This document shows, piece by piece, positions 1-6,326 of a stretch of 6,326 bases of DNA. Origin of the DNA: CAXTTV01 sp964247295. GTDB lineage: Bacteria > Chloroflexota > Ktedonobacteria > Ktedonobacterales > Ktedonobacteraceae. Within the stretch, counting starts at the first letter, position 1. Every line of letters starts with the position of its first letter. The stretch is from positions 1-6,326 of the forward strand of contig CAXTTV010000247.1 in assembly GCA_964247295.1 (NCBI GenBank), read 5' to 3'. Below the pieces are notes generated by a model. It searched no databases and had not been told where the DNA came from. It saw nothing but the letters and a program-made list of their open reading frames with translations. The translations under genes and the position numbers were made by a program.

Positions 1-377
1 ATATAATCAAGGGCCTCAACAATCTCACGCATGTTCCGGCAAATCTCCGATAGCGGCATCTGCCCCTCACGAATACGCCCCCGCAACGTCCCACCCTCTA
101 ATAAAGGCATCACGATGTAATAGTAGGGGTTATCGTTCAACAGGCTTTCACCAGTATCGTAGATCGGTACAAGATGGGGATTGCGGAGCGACGCCATCAG
201 ATGCGCCTCCTGAATAAAGCGTCTCAGCAGATCCTCATCATCACGCTTGAAAACTTTGATCGCTACCGAACGGTCAAAGTGGGGATCGTAGGCCTCGTAA
301 ACGTCTGCCATCCCACCACGACCAATCAACCGCTCCAGCTCATAGCGATCGAGGGAATACCCCTCAAGTCCAGCCAT
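1..377 (-). CDS. Serine/threonine protein kinase, N-terminal part (cut by window edge)
   Basis: Eukaryotic-type (PknB-like) Ser/Thr kinase that would transfer phosphate from ATP to Ser/Thr of partner proteins. I translated 125 codons by hand from the complement. The Gly-rich ATP loop GRGGMADVY lies at residues 19-27. The ATP-anchoring Lys is K41 in the VAIK motif, and the likely helix-C Glu is E57 in FIQEAHLMASLRNPHLV. The hinge region YYYIVMPLLEGGTL is at about 85-98. The frame runs off the window at ALDY, just before the expected HRD catalytic loop, so catalytic Asp, DFG and any C-terminal sensor or membrane part cannot be seen. The ATG at 377 is chosen because GGGAGA lies six bases upstream (384-389) and the kinase fold starts only about ten residues in. 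The gene is divergent from the GAF-like/membrane protein pair, which suggests a shared signalling locus (inference). Family call is firm; substrate unknown. Confidence 0.96.
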   Translation of the reverse strand, partial: MAGLEGYSLDRYELERLIGRGGMADVYEAYDPHFDRSVAIKVFKRDDEDLLRRFIQEAHLMASLRNPHLVPIYDTGESLLNDNPYYYIVMPLLEGGTLRGRIREGQMPLSEICRNMREIVEALDY

Positions 378-383
378 AAAAGT

Positions 384-389
384 TCTCCC
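384..389 (-). promoter_or_regulatory. Ribosome binding site of the kinase gene
   Basis: GGGAGA on the complement, six bases before the ATG at 377. It is a good anti-16S match and supports this start codon. Confidence 0.7.
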
Positions 390-415
390 AAAACCAGCGA
401 TAGAAGATCCGCAGG

Positions 416-435
416 TGCATTGTTATAACAACGCA
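416..435. promoter_or_regulatory. 20-bp near-perfect palindrome, candidate operator of the kinase promoter
   Basis: TGCATTGTTATAACAACGCA is an inverted repeat with 9 of 10 arm pairs matching; only 419/432 differ. The central 12 bases TTGTTATAACAA are a perfect dyad. It begins at the last base of the predicted -10 and covers the predicted transcription start, where a bound dimeric regulator would block RNA polymerase. The regulator is unknown and I do not match the site to a named family. Confidence 0.5.
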
Positions 436-443
436 TTATAGCA
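435..443 (-). promoter_or_regulatory. Extended -10 promoter of the kinase gene
   Basis: The complement reads TGCTATAAT, a perfect -10 hexamer (440 to 435) preceded by the TGn extension. No good -35 hexamer is seen at 16-18 bases, which is usual for extended -10 promoters. Transcription would start near 428 and give a leader of about 50 bases before the kinase ATG. This is a pattern match, not measured. Confidence 0.6.
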
Positions 444-650
444 TATATCGTTCTACATACCTTACAAAGGACAGCTTTCCAAGATTCTACACACTCGATT
501 CCCAGAAAGAAACACCATTTATTTTATCCAGATGTATTACCCAATTCAACCCAATCTAAGACCTCCCTTTACTAAATAAACCTATTGTTACGAAAATCAC
601 TCGCTTTTTGAGCATTCATAGCCATAAATAGCTACAGTAAAAAGAAATTA

Positions 651-679
651 TTGACTTTATGTAAATTCCGATGCATAGT
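651..679 (+). promoter_or_regulatory. Possible sigma-70 type promoter of the GAF-like/membrane protein unit
   Basis: TTGACT (651-656, five of six consensus bases) and CATAGT (674-679, four of six) are separated by 17 bases. A start near 686 would leave a leader of about 100 bases. The -10 lies within an inverted repeat, CCGATG at 668-673 and CATCGG at 692-697, which could be a regulator site. Other AT-rich hexamers near 742-758 could serve instead. Confidence 0.4.
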
Positions 680-776
680 GGATGCGGTTAACATCGGCAT
701 AGATAAGCTTTCAATTTGATGACAAGAACTCTTCTATCCCAGATTATAAATAGATAATTTTTGGCTAAAAATAACT

Positions 777-780
777 GGAG
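777..780 (+). promoter_or_regulatory. Ribosome binding site deciding the start of the GAF-like gene
   Basis: GGAG is followed by two adjacent GTG codons, at 783 and 786. The spacing is two bases to the first, which is too short, and five to the second, which is workable. I therefore prefer GTG 786; the difference is one residue. Confidence 0.55.
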
Positions 781-785
781 AAGTG

Positions 786-1754
786 GTGGATAATCGTAAT
801 CTACAAGATCATATCGTTCCCTCTGCTCAACCTGAGATCATCTCTCAAGAGATTACTGGGCAACTCTTGCAGATCGCTCCTGGCATGGAGCATATAGACG
901 ATCTTCTACTTTGGGTCTCGCACAAAATTATTCTACAATTTAATCTCCAAACGGTAGAATTCTGGACAGTGCAACAGTCTCGAAAAGGAGAACGGGTCAT
1001 TCAACCTCGCGCTATTTTGCATTATGATACCTCTATCCTTGAACATGTACTGGTCAATGATCATATCGTAGGTGTTATTCAATACGTTCTTCAACAACAA
1101 AAGCATCTACTGCCACACCCTGTAGAGCAGATCTTTGCCCCCTATCAAGCGACGGTATTGAAAAGGCATGGGCTTCATTTCTGCCTCGCCTTTTATTTAA
1201 CAGGTCCACTGATTATCCCCCCTCTCAAGCCCCATCAGGATCAACAGATGCCGGAGCTTGCCTTTGAAAAGATCCCGACGCCCTTACAAGGCTGCGTGAT
1301 TATTTTCGCGAGTCAGAAGCCTGAGCAGAATATCCTTTTAGAACTTCAGCTTTTGCTTGATCGACTTTTAGTTGTTGCCAGTCAGTATGGTTTGCTCCTA
1401 CCACTGGTTCAGCGAGAGCAGCAGCTCCGACTGCCAGGGCAGGTGCCCAATTCGCCTCCGCCCTTGAAGCCACCCACAAGTTCACTCATTCCAGTTCGTT
1501 GTGAGGATGATGAGTTACTTGCGACAAAAAGTCCGCTTGCCTCATCTCATTTGGTTATTTCCGGTAAGGGGCTACGCCGCATCTATAGTTTAATCGATGG
1601 AGAAAAAGATATCACTCGCCTCCTTAATGAAACGAAGTTAGAGCCCAAAGATCTCTATCCGGCAATACAAACATTGATGGAGCTCAAACATATCGAGTTG
1701 CGAACACCTCAGGGTGAGAAAGTAGATCGCCTGTCCGACCATACAGTACGCTAA
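786..1754 (+). CDS. GAF-like sensor/adaptor protein with C-terminal winged-helix-like domain
   Basis: Soluble protein of 322 residues (323 if GTG 783 is used) with no signal peptide or membrane span. Residues of roughly 20-205 alternate helices and strands in a GAF-like order. They end in a strand and long helix, CVIIFASQKP followed by a Leu-rich helix and VVASQYGLL, much like the end of GAF domains (weak, by eye). A Pro-rich linker follows at about 217-232. Residues of about 257-308 contain LRRIYSLIDGEKDITRLL and a second helix pair ending in ELKHIEL. This is the pattern of the small winged-helix modules found at the C-termini of DUF4388/PatA-like signalling proteins. No catalytic motif is visible, so a sensory or adaptor role is inferred. 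The next gene starts 28 bases downstream on the same strand, so they are probably co-transcribed. Not recognised as a named gene. Confidence 0.85.
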   Translation: MDNRNLQDHIVPSAQPEIISQEITGQLLQIAPGMEHIDDLLLWVSHKIILQFNLQTVEFWTVQQSRKGERVIQPRAILHYDTSILEHVLVNDHIVGVIQYVLQQQKHLLPHPVEQIFAPYQATVLKRHGLHFCLAFYLTGPLIIPPLKPHQDQQMPELAFEKIPTPLQGCVIIFASQKPEQNILLELQLLLDRLLVVASQYGLLLPLVQREQQLRLPGQVPNSPPPLKPPTSSLIPVRCEDDELLATKSPLASSHLVISGKGLRRIYSLIDGEKDITRLLNETKLEPKDLYPAIQTLMELKHIELRTPQGEKVDRLSDHTVR

Positions 1755-1770
1755 TATCTTCTTTATCTGT

Positions 1771-1776
1771 AAAGGA
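1771..1776 (+). promoter_or_regulatory. Ribosome binding site of the membrane-protein gene
   Basis: AAAGGA six bases before GTG 1783. It supports a GTG start and independent translation after the upstream stop. Confidence 0.6.
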
Positions 1777-1782
1777 ATAGAC

Positions 1783-2385
1783 GTGGAATTACTGGTAATA
1801 CAAAATTTGCTTTCTTTTGCTTTTCTAGGTGGCGGGGGGATCATTGCAATCCGTTCCTTACAGCTCTATATCCAGGCCCGACAACGCCGTCTATTCATCT
1901 TTGGAGCTGCGATGCTTCAGGTGGCTCTGGCAGGTGCCAGTGAGCTTGTGAGCCGTTTCTCTTTTTATGGCTTGCATAACGGATGGTTCAGCTATAGCAA
2001 TCAGTTCCTGGCGTTTCTTTTTTTAGGATTAAGTCTGTTAAGGAGATCAGAAAAATACTTAAAAGTGTTGATTCGTATCCAGGTGACACTGGCTTTCCTG
2101 GCTTTGCTTCTGCTGATACCAATACAAGAGCCAGCTCCAATCCTGATCTGTATCTCTCAAAGCCTGCTTTATCTCAGCCTCTGCCTGATTTTCCTCTCCA
2201 GCTATCTCCGATATGGGACGCGCTACAGCCTTTTTATGGGCGTGGCCTTCGTGATTATGAGCCTTTCTTATACAGTGACTATGCCTCAATACATTTTGAA
2301 CTTTCAGTTCCCTTTAGACCTTGTCGGCAATCTTTTGCATCTGGCCGGCCTGCTGGTTCTGGTTGCTGCTATTTTCCAAAAATAA
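1783..2385 (+). CDS. Integral membrane protein with about seven spans, function unknown
   Basis: Protein of 200 residues made almost wholly of hydrophobic segments, at roughly 6-28, 37-57, 70-87, 94-113, 118-140, 147-166 and 176-198. Basic residues in the short loops (QARQRRL at 31-37, RRSEKYLK at 87-94) would place those loops in the cytoplasm by the positive-inside rule. The segment count and the absence of any enzyme or transporter motif recall stand-alone 7TM sensor regions, but I do not recognise the family. It starts with GTG behind a good AAAGGA site and lies 28 bases after the GAF-like gene, so the pair likely forms an operon and may work together at the membrane (inference). It ends 46 bases from the oppositely oriented LysM gene. 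Confidence 0.85.
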   Translation: MELLVIQNLLSFAFLGGGGIIAIRSLQLYIQARQRRLFIFGAAMLQVALAGASELVSRFSFYGLHNGWFSYSNQFLAFLFLGLSLLRRSEKYLKVLIRIQVTLAFLALLLLIPIQEPAPILICISQSLLYLSLCLIFLSSYLRYGTRYSLFMGVAFVIMSLSYTVTMPQYILNFQFPLDLVGNLLHLAGLLVLVAAIFQK

Positions 2386-2416
2386 TACAGGCGTACTCTA
2401 TACCAACAGAGTACGC
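2380..2416 (-). terminator. Hairpin terminator of the LysM gene
   Basis: A perfect 9-bp stem, GCGTACTCT (2391-2399) and AGAGTACGC (2408-2416), closes an 8-base loop. Read leftward the stem is followed by CTGTATTATTTTT, a U-rich tail, as expected 16 bases after the LysM stop codon. Read rightward the tail is TTGCAAAGG, so it is a poor terminator for the membrane-protein gene, though the stem may still slow colliding transcription. The leftward tail overlaps the last codons of the membrane-protein gene. Confidence 0.65.
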
Positions 2417-2431
2417 TTGCAAAGGATGAGG

Positions 2432-3469
2432 CTATGCCTGGACGTAGAGATGGGAGGCGGGATCGTAGCGATACACGGCATTACCAGAACGAAATACAAG
2501 ACTACCAGCATCGTTCTGACTAAGCCAGATCAGCACCTGGGTTCCTTCAGATAGTTTCGGCTTGTTCAGCTTATACTTCCAATGATCAAGCGAGCTGGAA
2601 CCAATAGTGCTAAAAAGCCAGGTTCCACCATCGTCATCTATGGTGTTATTTGAGAGCTTGTTACACGCGGTAACGCTCTCATCACGAGTTTGATCTGCCT
2701 GAAAATTGCAGGCGGTGATCGTCATATCGTTAAGTGAAGATTTGACATACGGATAGTTAGCGAAGCCGGAGATCTGCTGTCGGGCCATCTGCCCCTGAAC
2801 CCACACCCACGATCCTTTTTTAACTGGCACTGACGAAGTCACCTGCACCTTGACCTGTGTATCAGTCGAGAGTTCAACCGTCAAGATACAACCATCCTGA
2901 CAAAGCAATTGAGGCGTAGGCGTGCGCTGAAGGTTCGCGACCGGGGTGGGTAAAATCGGCTTTGTGCTTCCCTCTGCCCCTTTTGTCTCAATCTTTTGAA
3001 CAATCCCCCCCAGAGCAATCAGCGGATACTGAGGAGAAAGATGCAGCTCCATTCCAGGCTGCAAAGCGTGGCAGTCATTTCCCAAACTTTCGTTTAACGC
3101 TTTCACAGCCTTGGGATCAGAGTCGCTAAAAATGGTACCGGCATCCGCCATATTCATCTGCGAATTCAGTACACCAACGCAGTTATCTCCCGCCTGAACT
3201 TTATACGCCAGTTGGCCCGATTGCGGTAATGTCTTACTTAAAGATGGTAAAGGGGTTGGTGTGGCAACAGCATCAGGGCCAGATGCCTTATAAAAAAAGC
3301 CAGTCGCGGAAGATAAGATATTTAATCCCCAGTGCGTTCCATAGACAAAAGTTGGAATCGCTACCAGCACGAGAACCGGCACCAGGATCAATACCTTCCA
3401 GGGAATCCCGCGCACAAAAGCTCCTACCCCTTTTATACGCCTCTTTTTACGAGGTTGTTGCTGATACAC
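2432..3469 (-). CDS. Membrane-anchored LysM-domain protein
   Basis: Protein of 345 residues. A very basic N-terminus (RKKRR at 7-11) precedes one hydrophobic span at about 24-44 with no signal-peptidase or lipobox motif. The protein is therefore likely a signal-anchored protein with its bulk outside. A short linker with TPTPLP (70-75) leads to a LysM domain at about 88-146, from YKVQAGDNC to CHALQPGMELHL. LysM domains bind N-acetylglucosamine polymers such as peptidoglycan. A second PTP linker (about 171-187) precedes a beta-rich region (190-345) containing VKKGSWVWVQGQM, possibly OB-fold-like, that I cannot name. Six cysteines (97, 133, 190, 194, 254, 269) all lie outside the membrane and could form disulfides. 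The start is GTG, because an in-frame stop lies three codons upstream; AGAGG and AAAGG stretches precede it. A cell-wall role is inferred. Confidence 0.9.
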   Translation of the reverse strand: MYQQQPRKKRRIKGVGAFVRGIPWKVLILVPVLVLVAIPTFVYGTHWGLNILSSATGFFYKASGPDAVATPTPLPSLSKTLPQSGQLAYKVQAGDNCVGVLNSQMNMADAGTIFSDSDPKAVKALNESLGNDCHALQPGMELHLSPQYPLIALGGIVQKIETKGAEGSTKPILPTPVANLQRTPTPQLLCQDGCILTVELSTDTQVKVQVTSSVPVKKGSWVWVQGQMARQQISGFANYPYVKSSLNDMTITACNFQADQTRDESVTACNKLSNNTIDDDGGTWLFSTIGSSSLDHWKYKLNKPKLSEGTQVLIWLSQNDAGSLVFRSGNAVYRYDPASHLYVQA

Positions 3470-3534
3470 AATCCTCTACCTTTCTTAAGGGAAGAATCCA
3501 TTCTAATACCATTACAGTACATGTGTAAATTCTT

Positions 3535-3540
3535 ATTATA
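3535..3540 (-). promoter_or_regulatory. -10 element of a likely LysM gene promoter
   Basis: The complement reads TATAAT exactly, about 65 bases before the LysM GTG. No convincing -35 is seen at 16-18 bases. A start near 3528 would coincide with the edge of a small inverted repeat, TTACA (3512-3516) and TGTAA (3524-3528). It suggests that the LysM gene is not solely dependent on read-through from the dehydrogenase gene. Confidence 0.45.
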
Positions 3541-3572
3541 GAACAGAAATTTTGTATAAAACATCGCATATT

Positions 3573-6326
3573 TTAGTGACGAGCCCTGACATGTAAGGCT
3601 CGCAGGACGCGTTCGGGTGTAAAGGGCAGTTGACGAATACGAACACCAGTCGCATCCGCGATGGCATTAGCAATCGCCGGCGCGATGGTCGCGATCGCCA
3701 GTGGCTCGCATGGGCTAACCTCCACGAAGTCTCCCCCGGCATTCGCCGCTATAGAGATTTTGAGATCCGGCAGATCAATAAAGGTACTGGTACGATATTG
3801 ACTAAAATTCGTGGTCAACAACTCCCCCTTCTGATCATACACCAGCTCTTCACTTAGAGCAGGCCCCAAACCTTGAATGAGCGCTCCCTCTAGCAAACCT
3901 TGCATAATAAGTGGGTTTACTATGTGAATGGCATCCACAGCCAGTAAGGCCTTTAAGACCTGCACACTGCCAGTCTCGGTGTCAACTTCGATCTCTACAC
4001 CGGCGGTCCCAAAGGCGATGGGGGCATCTTTATCTACCGAAGAGACCCGCGCGATCACCTGTTGAGGAGCATCTCCATAGAAAGCATCCATTGCTAACTC
4101 GGTAATTGAGATCTGCTGCCCATCCCTACCCAGTACAAAGCCATCTTGAAGACGCAAGGTCTCTGGATGCTGATGAAGCAGGTTCGCACCTAAATCCAGG
4201 ATCTGATACCGTATCTGCTCCGCGACCTTACGCGTAACCTTTAGGCAGCCACGCAAGGCCTGATTCGTGCTGATCGTGGTGTCATACTGACTGGTTTCAG
4301 TATCCAGACCAGCAACGATAATAGAAGCGACTGGTACGGCAAGCACCTGAGCCACTACCTGCGCCAGTCGAGTCTCTAGCCCGGTGACGTTGTTGCTACT
4401 GCTGACCCGCAATAGAAACGACCCATCTTCGTTCAAATTCAGGGTTGCACTGCTCATGCCACGTGCCAATAAAGCTTCACTATATTGGCCACTCGCGACT
4501 CCAATCCCCTTACGATACCTCCCCCCCTCTTTCTGATCCAATCGACTTCTTTTTTCCAGGTGCTCGTCTATAAAATTTAGGGCCCAGGATAAACTACCAT
4601 TTTCATACCGTTGAGTCGATACACGTCCCTCGCTTAAGCTAGCGATCAAAGGGTTCTCCATCCTATTCTGGACCTGGTTTCGTCGCCTCATCTCAACAGG
4701 ATCAATCTCCAGTTGCCGCGCAAGGTCATCGATCTGCGACTCAAGCGCAAATAATCCCTGCGATAGCGCTCCTCCAGTGTAAAATCCGGCTGGCGGTAGA
4801 TTCGTATATGCCATATCCGCGATAAAACGCTGATTGGGGCACGCATACAGCGGTAGAACATTGGACCCCATCTGTCGCAAAACGGTCTGGGCGTCAGAGG
4901 CGTATGCACCAGCATCAACAAGCAAAAACATCTGATTGGCTACCAACGTCCCATCGCGTTTGACACCGGTTTTCAAACGAATAATCTGAGCCGGTCGGAT
5001 ACCCGACTGAAACTCCTCCTGTCGAGAAAGCTCCATCCGCACCGGTCGCCCCGTCTCTAGAGTTAGCAGGGTACAAAGATGCTCAACAGACAGATCTTGT
5101 TTGGCACCAGCATTCCCGCCAGAAGCCATTTTCTGAATACGAATCCGCCCCGGTGGCAGATCTACCAGAGACGCAAGCAAACGACGTAGCAAAAAAGGAT
5201 GCTCATTGGCTGTCCGAACAACAAGCCGCTCATCCTCATCTAGATAGGTAACAACCGATGATCGCTCTAACGGAGCCTGCTGGACTGCTGGTACAATGTA
5301 CTCATGCTCAATAGTAAGATCAGCCTCACGAAAACCCCGATCGACATTGCCGGCTTCGGCATATACGTGCGCGACTAAGTTCCGCTGCTTATCAAAAATA
5401 TGCAGAGCTTCAGCCTCTGAATGAATACGGGGGGCATTCTGATCAATTGCATCGCGAGGAGTAAAGACCGCCGGCAATACTTCATACTCGACCTGAATTA
5501 ATGCCAGAGCCTGTTCGGCAAGCTCAGGCGTCTCAGCCACGACGACCGCAACCCGATCTCCCACAAAACGCATGGTGTAGTCCAGTGTAAAGCGATCCTG
5601 TGGGTTATTACCGGTCACGCCATGAATGGCTGTAGAGAAGGGAACGCGTGGCACATCTTTATAGGTCAAAATAGCATGAACACCGGGCAAACCCTTTGCC
5701 TCAGATACATCGATGTCGCGGATCACGGCATGCGCGTGGGGACTTGTCAGACTTCGGGCGTGCAAGAGCCCTCGTGGTTCAAGGTCTTCTGTAAATACCG
5801 GCTTACCCGTAAGAAACTTCGCGGAATCGATCCGACTCACAGCCTCCGTTACTACTGACCTTTCATCTGGCTCTGGAGCGCTCTCCTGATCTGCCCTCTG
5901 TATATCAGCGATAGATAGCGATGGAACACTTTCATTGCGCATCACTGCCGCCGCCTGGAGTATAGCCTTCACTGGACGCTGGTAACCAGTGCAGCGACAA
6001 AGGTTACCAGCCAGGGCCTCCTTCACATCGGTGGCGGTCGGACTCGGGTTGCGCTTGAGCAGAGCCTGAGCAGAAAGCAACATGCCAGTAGTACAAAAGC
6101 CACACTGAACCGCCCCTGTTTCAATAAAGGCTTCTTGTAGGGGATGCAATTCTTTCGCGGTTCCCAGGCTCTCGACCGTAGTAATGGAACAGCCACCGGC
6201 CTGAGCAGCCAGCATTACACAACTCACACGGGGAGTCCCATCGACCAAGACGGTACAGGCCCCACATTCTCCTGTCTCGCACCCCTGCCGGACACTAAAA
6301 AAGCCTTCGCGGCGGAGCACTGTCGC
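3573..6326 (-). CDS. Fused [2Fe-2S]/molybdopterin-binding dehydrogenase of the xanthine dehydrogenase/aldehyde oxidase family, 5' end missing, atypical cofactor loops
   Basis: Family members hydroxylate aldehydes or N-heterocycles at a molybdenum centre and pass electrons to [2Fe-2S] clusters. The frame is open to the window edge; the GTG at 6320 encodes an internal Val within TVLRREGFF, so about 20-40 residues are missing. Numbering from that codon, the ferredoxin-fold cluster has C14, C19, C22 and C34, and the helical cluster has C73, C76, C108 and C110 (QCGFC and LCRC). A linker at about 127-160 joins the large-subunit domains (about 161-915), with no FAD domain between them, as in Desulfovibrio aldehyde oxidoreductase. 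The large-subunit scaffold is clear: TNLPPAG, FALESQIDDLA, DPVEMRRRN, APAIANAI, TPERVLRAL. However, the usual GGGFGGK reads GGNAGAK, AFRGFG reads FYTGGA and EMGQG reads NNVTG. Substrate cannot be predicted, and normal activity is doubtful. Partner subunits or maturation genes, if any, would lie beyond the right edge. Confidence 0.93.
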   Translation of the reverse strand, partial: ATVLRREGFFSVRQGCETGECGACTVLVDGTPRVSCVMLAAQAGGCSITTVESLGTAKELHPLQEAFIETGAVQCGFCTTGMLLSAQALLKRNPSPTATDVKEALAGNLCRCTGYQRPVKAILQAAAVMRNESVPSLSIADIQRADQESAPEPDERSVVTEAVSRIDSAKFLTGKPVFTEDLEPRGLLHARSLTSPHAHAVIRDIDVSEAKGLPGVHAILTYKDVPRVPFSTAIHGVTGNNPQDRFTLDYTMRFVGDRVAVVVAETPELAEQALALIQVEYEVLPAVFTPRDAIDQNAPRIHSEAEALHIFDKQRNLVAHVYAEAGNVDRGFREADLTIEHEYIVPAVQQAPLERSSVVTYLDEDERLVVRTANEHPFLLRRLLASLVDLPPGRIRIQKMASGGNAGAKQDLSVEHLCTLLTLETGRPVRMELSRQEEFQSGIRPAQIIRLKTGVKRDGTLVANQMFLLVDAGAYASDAQTVLRQMGSNVLPLYACPNQRFIADMAYTNLPPAGFYTGGALSQGLFALESQIDDLARQLEIDPVEMRRRNQVQNRMENPLIASLSEGRVSTQRYENGSLSWALNFIDEHLEKRSRLDQKEGGRYRKGIGVASGQYSEALLARGMSSATLNLNEDGSFLLRVSSSNNVTGLETRLAQVVAQVLAVPVASIIVAGLDTETSQYDTTISTNQALRGCLKVTRKVAEQIRYQILDLGANLLHQHPETLRLQDGFVLGRDGQQISITELAMDAFYGDAPQQVIARVSSVDKDAPIAFGTAGVEIEVDTETGSVQVLKALLAVDAIHIVNPLIMQGLLEGALIQGLGPALSEELVYDQKGELLTTNFSQYRTSTFIDLPDLKISIAANAGGDFVEVSPCEPLAIATIAPAIANAIADATGVRIRQLPFTPERVLRALHVRARH

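Larger units (their letters stand above)
391..785. other. AT-rich divergent intergenic region
   Basis: About 400 bases between the kinase gene and the GAF-like gene. I see no credible coding frame, tRNA or other RNA gene. It holds the kinase promoter and palindrome near 416-443 and a possible promoter of the rightward unit near 651-679. The part from roughly 445 to 640 shows nothing beyond AT-rich sequence. Confidence 0.7.

Noticed and set aside
174..428. Rightward open frame of 84 codons
   Set aside because: It is antisense to the clear kinase coding sequence and has no family resemblance or ribosome binding site.
1300..1485. Leftward open frame within the GAF-like gene
   Set aside because: It is Ala-rich and antisense to a gene with its own ribosome binding site and recognisable C-terminal domain.
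3229..3541. Two overlapping rightward open frames
   Set aside because: They lie opposite the LysM gene start and its promoter region, with basic, low-complexity products typical of shadow frames.
3580..3602. CGAGCC/GGCTCG hairpin at the end of the dehydrogenase gene as a terminator
   Set aside because: The stem has only six pairs with an 11-base loop, lies inside the coding sequence and has no U-run after it.
6318..6320. GTG as the true start of the dehydrogenase
   Set aside because: The frame stays open to the window edge and the family has further conserved residues before this Val, so the gene is cut, not started here.
3573..6326. Dehydrogenase as a pseudogene
   Set aside because: There are no stops or frameshifts over 915 codons, both Fe-S motifs are intact and the scaffold segments are well conserved, so substitution of the cofactor loops is more likely functional change than decay.

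Overview
The window is a stretch of bacterial chromosome carrying five protein genes, two of them cut by the window edges. No RNA genes, insertion sequences, CRISPR arrays or long repeats were seen. The best guess for the host is Chloroflexota, perhaps Ktedonobacteria. The reasons are the mix of an STPK with a PknB-like Gly loop, a membrane-anchored LysM protein with short TPTP-type linkers, a FAD-less Fe-S/molybdopterin fusion dehydrogenase and moderate GC. This is inferred from gene style, not proven.

Left part (1-2385): a Ser/Thr protein kinase reads leftward off the edge and only its first 125 codons are present. It is divergent from a two-gene rightward unit. The first gene of that unit is a soluble protein with a GAF-like N-terminal region, a Pro-rich linker and a C-terminal winged-helix-like module. 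The second is a 200-residue protein with about seven membrane spans. The roughly 400-base AT-rich gap between the divergent units holds the promoters. The kinase promoter is an extended -10 (TGCTATAAT) with a 20-bp near-perfect palindrome just downstream, a good operator candidate. Together this looks like a small signalling locus, but no partner or signal can be named from sequence.

Middle (2386-3540): a leftward gene encodes a single-span anchored, outward-facing LysM protein with six cysteines in its outer part. It converges on the membrane-protein gene across a 46-base gap that holds a hairpin with a U-rich tail in the leftward direction. A perfect TATAAT lies upstream of the LysM gene, so it probably has its own promoter although it follows the next gene in the same direction.

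Right part (3573-6326): a long leftward gene, open at its 5' end, encodes a fusion of a two-cluster [2Fe-2S] ferredoxin domain and a molybdopterin-binding large subunit of the xanthine dehydrogenase/aldehyde oxidase family. The iron-sulfur half is textbook. In the molybdenum half the scaffold is well kept, but almost every loop that normally contacts the molybdopterin cofactor or substrate is changed. This is the most interesting signal in the window: a possible cofactor-altered or non-catalytic member of the family.
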